From contig JBKPFS010000008.1 in NCBI GenBank assembly GCA_046728935.1, forward strand, positions 1 to 10,327: DNA of 10,327 nucleotides, given 5' to 3'. The translations under genes and the position numbers were made by a program. The notes below the pieces were generated by a model. It made no database searches, was not told the origin of the DNA, and saw only the letters and a list, made by a program, of their open reading frames with translations. Origin of the DNA: DATAFO01 sp046728935 (GTDB lineage Bacteria; Actinomycetota; Thermoleophilia; Solirubrobacterales; 70-9). Below, one piece after another: positions 5,873 through 10,327 of this stretch; position 1 is the stretch's first letter; each line of letters starts with the position of its first letter.

Positions 5873-8197
5873 GCCGCCGCCCGAGGGCGAGCCGCTGGGC
5901 GCCGGGGCGCTCGCGTCACCGCCCCCGCCGCCACCACCAGTGTCGGCCGGTGGGGCGGAGCCCTCTCCGCCACCACCTCCGCCGCCGGTCGATGGCGCGC
6001 TGGGGGTCCCGGAGGTCGCCGGCGGCGAGTAGGAGCTGTCGATGTCGCCGGCGTCCTTGTTGGCGCGACGCGCGTCGGTGATCCCCTCCCAGGCGTTGAC
6101 GATGCGCGAGAAGATGATGGCCGGATAGGTGCCTCCGTCGACCGGGCCGCCGTTGTACTCGGTCTTCATCGGCTCGACGGTGTTCGGGTGGCCCACCCAG
6201 ACGCAGGCGGTGATCTCCTCCGTGGCGCCGCAGAACCAGGCGTCGCCGTTGTCGTCGGTCGTCCCGGTCTTACCCCAGGTCGGCTCGCCGGTGGCGGCGC
6301 TCTCCCCGGTACCGGAGGTGACGACCGTGGACAGGATCGAGCGCACCTCCTCGTCGATCCCGGGGTCGATCACCTGCTCGGTGTCGACCTTGTTCTCGCC
6401 GTCGTCACCCTGGTTGGTCTCGACGGTGTCGCCGTCGGCCTCCGGCGTGTCGTTGTCCTCGGTTACCTTCGAGATCGCCACGACCCCGTCCTTCGACGCG
6501 GCCAGCGAGCCCGAGACGCGCTTGCCGTCCGCGGCGATCGTCTCGTACGCATGGGCCATCTCGAGCGGCGAGACGCCGGTCTCGAGCCCACCGAGGATCA
6601 ACGCGGGGTTGTAGGGCTCGAACGGCCCGCCCTCGATCGAGTACTCGGTGTCCGTTGAAAGGTCGGTGTCGATTCCCATCTTGTTCGCCGTCTTGGCGAC
6701 GTTGGCGGGACCGATCTGGGTGCCGAGCTGCGAGTAGACGGAGTTGTCCGAATAGGTCGTCGCGGTGGCGATCGAGGCCGAGCCGAGGTACTGGTCCTCG
6801 TAGTTGTGCACGGGGAAGATCTCGTTGACGATCTTCTCGCCGCCGTTCTCCTTCTGGACCTTGGATCGGAACGGGATCTTCTGGGGCGCGGAGGCGTAGA
6901 CCTCGCTCGGCGAGTGGCCCTGGCTGAGCGCGGTGATCAGCGTGAACGGCTTGAACGCGGACCCGGGTTGGCGGTGGCCCTGGCTGGCGAGGTTGAAGGG
7001 CGACTGCTGGTAGTCCGGGCCGCCGACCATGGCGAGCACGCTGGCGGTCTCGTTGTCGAGCACCACGACCGACGCGGTCGGCTCGATCCCGGCGAGGCTG
7101 GAGGAGGCGATCTCCTGCACCTCGCGCTGGAAGTCCATATCGAGCGTCGAGTGCACCTCGAGCCCCCCGCCGAAGGCCTCGCCGGCGCCGTACTTGTCGA
7201 CGAGCTGCTGGCGCAGCCAGGACGTGAAGTAGGGGGCCTCCGAGTTCTCCGATGGGGGGGCGATCTGAGCGGCGGTCGGGATGTCCTCCAACGAGTACCG
7301 CCCGTACTCCTCCTCGGTGATGTAGCCCTGGTCGACCATCTTCTGGAGCACCAGGTTGCGGCGCGCCACCGCGGCCTCGGGGTTGGCGCGCGGGGAGTAG
7401 GCGGCCGGCGAGGAGATCAGGCCGGCCAGCAGGGCCGCCTCGTACGGGAGCAGCTGGGACGCGCACGTGGAGGCGTCGTCGCCCTCGCCGCAGCCGTGGT
7501 GGTTCCAGCCGAAGTAGGTGCGCGCGGCGGCCTCGATCCCGTACGCGCCCTCGCCGAAGTAGATGGAGTTGAGGTACTCGGTGAGGATCTTGTCCTTCGG
7601 CCATTGGCGCTCCAGGTGGTAGGCGAGCGCCGCCTCGCGGAGCTTCTGGAAGATGGTGCGGTCCTCCTGCGCGGTGAGGGCGTTCTTCACGAACTGCTGG
7701 GTGATCGTGGAGGCGCCCTGCGAGGCGGCCTGGGAGAGGACGTCCTGCATGACGGCGCGGGCGATGCCCTCGAAGTCGACCCCGCGGTGCTCGTAGAAGC
7801 GCTGGTCCTCGATCGCGACGACGGCGTCCTTCATCGTCGGCGCGATCCCGTCGCTTTCGATCAGGATGCGTCCCTCGTTGTTGGTCAGGGTCGCGATCTT
7901 CTCGCCCTGCGAGTCGTAGACGACCGAGTTCTCGGCGCGCTCGTACTGGGCCCGGTTCTCGAGCGAGGGGAGGTCCTGGGCGACCGCCATCATGATTCCG
8001 AAGATCCAGGAGACGAAGGCCAGGACGGCGAGGCCGAGGAGGACGAGGGCGATGCGAAGCTTGCGCAGGCGCGGCCGACGGCGCGGGGCCGCCGGCGCGG
8101 GCGGTCCCGGCGGCTCCGGCAGCTTCGGGGGCCTGCCCGGGGCGCCGTTCGATTCGCGCCTGGTGCGGCGCTCCGTTTGTCCAGGATGAGAGGCCAT
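5858..8197 (-). CDS. Class A penicillin-binding protein (bifunctional transglycosylase/transpeptidase)
   Basis: Polymerises lipid II into glycan strands and cross-links the stem peptides outside the membrane. 779 residues: a cytoplasmic basic, Pro-rich N-terminus (1-46), one membrane segment (about 47-70), a GT51 domain and a transpeptidase domain. GT51 motifs: EDQRFYEHRGVD (130-141, catalytic Glu130), GASTITQQFVKN (161-172), RTIFQKLREAALAYHLE (180-196), KDKILTEYLNSIYFGEGAYGIEAAA and EAALLAG. Transpeptidase motifs: SAFK (nucleophile Ser413, Lys416), SDN (483-485) and KTGT (643-646). An acidic stretch (about 578-606) lies before KTG. The tail (722-779) is Pro/Ser/Ala-rich with two runs of seven glycines. 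Only four cysteines occur, in two pairs nine residues apart (236/245, 656/665). Start is ATG at 8195-8197, with no clear Shine-Dalgarno. It is divergent from tyrS and convergent with mpg, so it is a single-gene unit. PonA1/PBP1a-like; which paralogue cannot be said. Confidence 0.95.
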   Translation of the reverse strand: MASHPGQTERRTRRESNGAPGRPPKLPEPPGPPAPAAPRRRPRLRKLRIALVLLGLAVLAFVSWIFGIMMAVAQDLPSLENRAQYERAENSVVYDSQGEKIATLTNNEGRILIESDGIAPTMKDAVVAIEDQRFYEHRGVDFEGIARAVMQDVLSQAASQGASTITQQFVKNALTAQEDRTIFQKLREAALAYHLERQWPKDKILTEYLNSIYFGEGAYGIEAAARTYFGWNHHGCGEGDDASTCASQLLPYEAALLAGLISSPAAYSPRANPEAAVARRNLVLQKMVDQGYITEEEYGRYSLEDIPTAAQIAPPSENSEAPYFTSWLRQQLVDKYGAGEAFGGGLEVHSTLDMDFQREVQEIASSSLAGIEPTASVVVLDNETASVLAMVGGPDYQQSPFNLASQGHRQPGSAFKPFTLITALSQGHSPSEVYASAPQKIPFRSKVQKENGGEKIVNEIFPVHNYEDQYLGSASIATATTYSDNSVYSQLGTQIGPANVAKTANKMGIDTDLSTDTEYSIEGGPFEPYNPALILGGLETGVSPLEMAHAYETIAADGKRVSGSLAASKDGVVAISKVTEDNDTPEADGDTVETNQGDDGENKVDTEQVIDPGIDEEVRSILSTVVTSGTGESAATGEPTWGKTGTTDDNGDAWFCGATEEITACVWVGHPNTVEPMKTEYNGGPVDGGTYPAIIFSRIVNAWEGITDARRANKDAGDIDSSYSPPATSGTPSAPSTGGGGGGGEGSAPPADTGGGGGGGDASAPAPSGSPSGGGVSAG

Positions 8198-8320
8198 GTG
8201 AGAGCCCGGCTCGAACCAGTTGGCACTGATCTGGCTGGTCGCCGGGGTCAGCTCGCCCCCGAGCGGCCGCGGGTCTCGCCTTCTGCGAAGGGCCCCGGGC
8301 GCCCGCCGAGCGGGTGCGTG

Positions 8321-8326
8321 AGTCTA
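8321..8326 (-). promoter_or_regulatory. Possible -10 box for the PBP gene, overlapping the tyrS -10
   Basis: Read on the minus strand the bases are TAGACT, which fits TANNNT. It shares the central TA (8325-8326) with the opposite-facing tyrS -10. A start here would give the PBP transcript a 5' leader of roughly 115-120 bases. No better minus-strand -10 was seen by eye in the 140-base divergent gap. Weak evidence, because TANNNT is a short pattern. Confidence 0.3.
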
Positions 8327-8330
8327 GCAT
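8325..8330 (+). promoter_or_regulatory. -10 box of tyrS (leaderless-type promoter)
   Basis: TAGCAT (TANNNT) ends 7 bases before the GTG at 8338, the same geometry as at argH. The expected transcript start falls on or beside the GTG. There is no Shine-Dalgarno between them and no recognisable -35. It helps choose GTG 8338 over the in-frame GTG at 8314, which lies upstream of this -10. Confidence 0.55.
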
Positions 8331-8337
8331 TGGCCCG

Positions 8338-9549
8338 GTGACGGACCGGCGGTCCAACGGCGCCCCGGGGGCGGCGACAGACGTCGTCGGAGGGCTGCTC
8401 GCGGGGGCGGTCGACGTGCTGCCGGAGGGCCAGCTCGAGCGCCAGCTGGCTGAAGGCAGGCCGCTGCGGGTGAAGTTCGGGGTCGACCCCACGAGCCCGG
8501 ACATCCACCTGGGCCATTGCGTGGTGCTGAACAAGCTGCGCGCCTTCCAGGACGAGGGGCACACCGTCGTGCTGATCATCGGCGACCTCACGGCCCGCGT
8601 CGGCGATCCAAGCGGGCGGGACACGACGCGGCCGGTGCTCGATGCGGATGAGATCGAGGCCAACGCACGCACGTATCAGGAGCAGGCGTTCACGGTGCTC
8701 GATCGAGAGCGCACGGAGTTGCGGCGAAACAGCGAGTGGCTGGCGATGGAGAGCGAGGCGCTGTTCGCGCTGCTGCGGCGGTTCACGGTCGCCCGGCTGC
8801 TCGAGCGCGAGGATTTCGCCCGGCGGATCGAGTCGGGGGAGGGGATCTCGATTCTGGAGCTGCTCTATCCGGTGCTACAGGGCTACGACTCGGTGGTGGT
8901 GCAGGCCGACGTCGAGCTCGGGGCGACCGATCAGAAGTTCAATCTGCTGTTCGCGCGGGACGTGCAGGAGGCGTTCGGGATGACGGCCCAGACGGTGATG
9001 ACCATGCCGATTCTCGTCGGCACGGACGGGGTCCGGAAGATGAGCAAGACGTACGGGAATTACGTCGGGGTGACGGATCCGCCGGAGGAGATGTTCGGCA
9101 AGCTGATGAGCATCCCGGACGAGGCGATGGAGGAGTACTACGCGCTGCTCCTCGGCGAGCGGCCCGAGCCCGACCGGCACCCGGGGCAGGCGAAGCGCGA
9201 GCTCGCCCGCCGCCTCACGGATCGGTTTCACGGCGAGGGCGCTGGCGGGGCGGCCGAGGCCCGCTTCGACCAGATCCACGTGCGCGGGGAGATACCGGAG
9301 GACATGCCGGACGCCGATTTGCGCGAGTTCGTCGGGCCGGGGGCGGACGGGACGGTTCACGTCCCGGCGCTGATCGGAGGCGTGTTCGATCTCTCCACGA
9401 GCGAGGCGCGGAGGCTGCTCCGGCAGGGCGGCGTGAAGCTCGACGGCGAGACGGTGGGGGCCGAGCCGCTTGATCGTCCCATCGATGAGCTGAACGGCAG
9501 GGTCCTCCAGGTGGGGAAGCGTCGCTTCGTCCGCCTGGTCGCGGGCTAG
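8338..9549 (+). CDS. tyrS: Tyrosyl-tRNA synthetase
   Basis: Class Ic aminoacyl-tRNA synthetase that charges tRNA-Tyr. From GTG 8338 it has 403 residues. The Rossmann catalytic core contains FGVDPTSPDIHLGH, with the HIGH motif as HLGH (57-60); IGDLTARVGDPSGRD (81-94); YPVLQGYDSVVVQADVELGATDQKFN (177-202); and the KMSKS loop as KMSKT (234-238). A C-terminal S4 RNA-binding domain covers about 345-402 (STSEARRLLRQGGVKLDGETV). The ADVELGATDQKFN form marks the second bacterial TyrRS type (TyrZ-like) rather than the E. coli type with its GGSDQWGN block. An in-frame GTG at 8314 would add eight residues, but it lies upstream of the likely transcription start and is disfavoured. The gene is monocistronic by position: divergent from the PBP and followed by its own hairpin and then the rRNA promoter. 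Confidence 0.95.
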   Translation: MTDRRSNGAPGAATDVVGGLLAGAVDVLPEGQLERQLAEGRPLRVKFGVDPTSPDIHLGHCVVLNKLRAFQDEGHTVVLIIGDLTARVGDPSGRDTTRPVLDADEIEANARTYQEQAFTVLDRERTELRRNSEWLAMESEALFALLRRFTVARLLEREDFARRIESGEGISILELLYPVLQGYDSVVVQADVELGATDQKFNLLFARDVQEAFGMTAQTVMTMPILVGTDGVRKMSKTYGNYVGVTDPPEEMFGKLMSIPDEAMEEYYALLLGERPEPDRHPGQAKRELARRLTDRFHGEGAGGAAEARFDQIHVRGEIPEDMPDADLREFVGPGADGTVHVPALIGGVFDLSTSEARRLLRQGGVKLDGETVGAEPLDRPIDELNGRVLQVGKRRFVRLVAG

Positions 9550-9550
9550 C

Positions 9551-9565
9551 GCGCCCGGCGGGCGC
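9551..9565 (+). terminator. Hairpin just after tyrS
   Basis: GCGCCC (9551-9556) and GGGCGC (9560-9565) with loop GGC form a perfect all-GC stem starting 2 bases after the tyrS stop codon. No U-tract follows. It plausibly separates tyrS from the rRNA transcription unit, though readthrough into rrn cannot be excluded. Confidence 0.45.
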
Positions 9566-9630
9566 CCGCGCCTGCTAGGCTGCCGCGTCCCGCTCGGTCC
9601 GCAGCCTCCGCGCTCGGCTTTGGGCCGGGC

Positions 9631-9636
9631 TATACT
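9631..9636 (+). promoter_or_regulatory. -10 box of the rRNA operon promoter
   Basis: TATACT, the best -10 match in the 366-base gap between tyrS and 16S rRNA, sits about 285 bases before the 16S 5' end. The predicted start is about 9642-9644. No TTGACA-like -35 is seen at 16-18 bases (the region is GC-rich), so an activator, a different spacing or additional promoters may be involved. Confidence 0.6.
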
Positions 9637-9697
9637 CATAGGTCGCCTTCGAGGCGGTCGCGGCTGCGCGAGGAAGCCCCTCTCGGGGCCGCGGGAC

Positions 9698-9717
9698 GGT
9701 CTTTGAAAACTGAGCAG
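9698..9717 (+). promoter_or_regulatory. boxA-like antitermination element of the rRNA leader
   Basis: GGTCTTTGAAAACTGAGCAG resembles the CTTTGAAAAC sequence common in rRNA leaders of Gram-positive bacteria and the E. coli boxA TGCTCTTTAACA, which recruits NusB/S10 to let polymerase pass Rho sites in untranslated rRNA. It follows the hairpin 9676-9689, which could be the boxB-like partner. Confidence 0.6.
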
Positions 9718-9725
9718 CGCGCGAT

Positions 9726-9743
9726 CCGGGGACCCCTCCCCGG
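9726..9743 (+). other. Perfect hairpin in the rRNA leader
   Basis: CCGGGGA (9726-9732) pairs with TCCCCGG (9737-9743) around loop CCCC, a 7-bp stem just downstream of the boxA-like element. It may be a processing or pausing structure. Confidence 0.5.
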
Positions 9744-9797
9744 TTCGTGACAGGTCCGATCGTCGCCGACCACGTGTCGGCGGCGACAGCCAACCCC

Positions 9798-9845
9798 GTC
9801 ATGTCGTACGTCGACTTGTGTGCTCGACGGACACCCAGACATGAC
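9798..9845 (+). other. Two-tier inverted repeat in the rRNA leader
   Basis: Outer arms GTCATGTC (9798-9805) and GACATGAC (9838-9845) are a perfect 8-bp match. Inside, CGTCGA (9809-9814) pairs with TCGACG (9824-9829) around a 9-base loop. These arms are less GC-rich than their surroundings, so pairing is less likely to be chance. It is a candidate local processing stem. Confidence 0.5.
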
Positions 9846-9915
9846 AGCTCTACGTGTAGACAGAGGAGCCCGTGCCGGTTGACCCCGGCAGGGGATTGAA
9901 ACCCTCGAGTCACTT

Positions 9916-10327
<412 letters not shown>

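Larger units (their letters stand above)
9637..9915 (+). other. Structured rRNA leader (precursor RNA upstream of 16S)
   Basis: This non-coding stretch between the rRNA -10 box and the mature 16S start holds no credible ORF. It contains a boxA-like element and a series of inverted repeats: 9676-9680 with 9685-9689; 9726-9732 with 9737-9743; 9775-9779 with 9784-9788; 9798-9805 with 9838-9845, containing an inner 9809-9814 with 9824-9829; and 9873-9878 with 9885-9890. Such leaders carry antitermination signals and the 5' half of the RNase III processing stem around 16S. The matching 3' half would lie beyond the window. Confidence 0.7.

Noticed and set aside
8314..8337. Longer tyrS starting at the in-frame GTG 8314
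   Set aside because: The -10 box at 8325-8330 lies inside this extension, so the transcript would start after it; the extra eight residues show no family match.
6806..8341. 511-codon plus-strand frame opposite the PBP gene
   Set aside because: A complementary-frame shadow of the PBP with Leu/Val/Asp/Arg low-complexity composition and no domain features.
6405..8672. 755-codon minus-strand frame overlapping the PBP gene
   Set aside because: An out-of-phase shadow of the PBP, rich in Arg/Gly/Pro and without recognisable motifs; it also runs across the tyrS start.

Overview
The window is about 70% GC and compact. It reads as the chromosome of a deep-branching actinobacterium, probably class Thermoleophilia (Solirubrobacterales-like). 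The evidence is the 5' part of a 16S rRNA gene at the right end, whose helices around bases 10040-10110 and 10280-10327 resemble that group. The gene set (ilvE-cimA, argH-mpg, tyrS) and promoters made of a -10 box just ahead of the start codon also fit actinobacteria. The class assignment is from memory of 16S patterns, not from a search.

Left part (1-3400, + strand): the C-terminal half of a branched-chain aminotransferase (ilvE, cut by the window edge), a 117-base gap, citramalate synthase (cimA), and a DegT/DnrJ/EryC1-type PLP aminotransferase that overlaps the end of cimA. IlvE and CimA are both isoleucine enzymes: CimA makes citramalate from pyruvate and acetyl-CoA at the head of the threonine-independent route, and IlvE does the last transamination. 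The ilvE-cimA gap holds a possible 17-codon leader ORF, fused to the ilvE stop codon, and a strongly self-complementary segment that ends just before the cimA ribosome binding site. This is the most interesting unexplained structure in the window.

Middle (3401-3897): a decayed extended-SDR (NAD-dependent epimerase/reductase-like) gene on the minus strand. It is broken by several frame changes and a large internal deletion, and is bordered by a small hairpin between 7-bp direct repeats.

Centre and right: argH (argininosuccinate lyase, last step of arginine synthesis) with an apparently leaderless promoter, translationally coupled to mpg (alkylpurine DNA glycosylase). Convergent to these, with only 2 bp between stop codons, is a class A penicillin-binding protein with a Gly-rich tail and two cysteine pairs. 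Divergent from it is tyrS, again with a -10 box 7 bases before its start codon. Downstream of tyrS is a ribosomal RNA promoter, a long structured leader with a boxA-like element, and the first ~410 bases of 16S rRNA.

Most of the window is ordinary housekeeping sequence. No phage, transposase, CRISPR, toxin-antitoxin or defence genes are visible. The points worth following up are the cimA leader RNA, the leaderless and possibly bidirectional promoters, the SDR pseudogene, and the PBP cysteines and tail.
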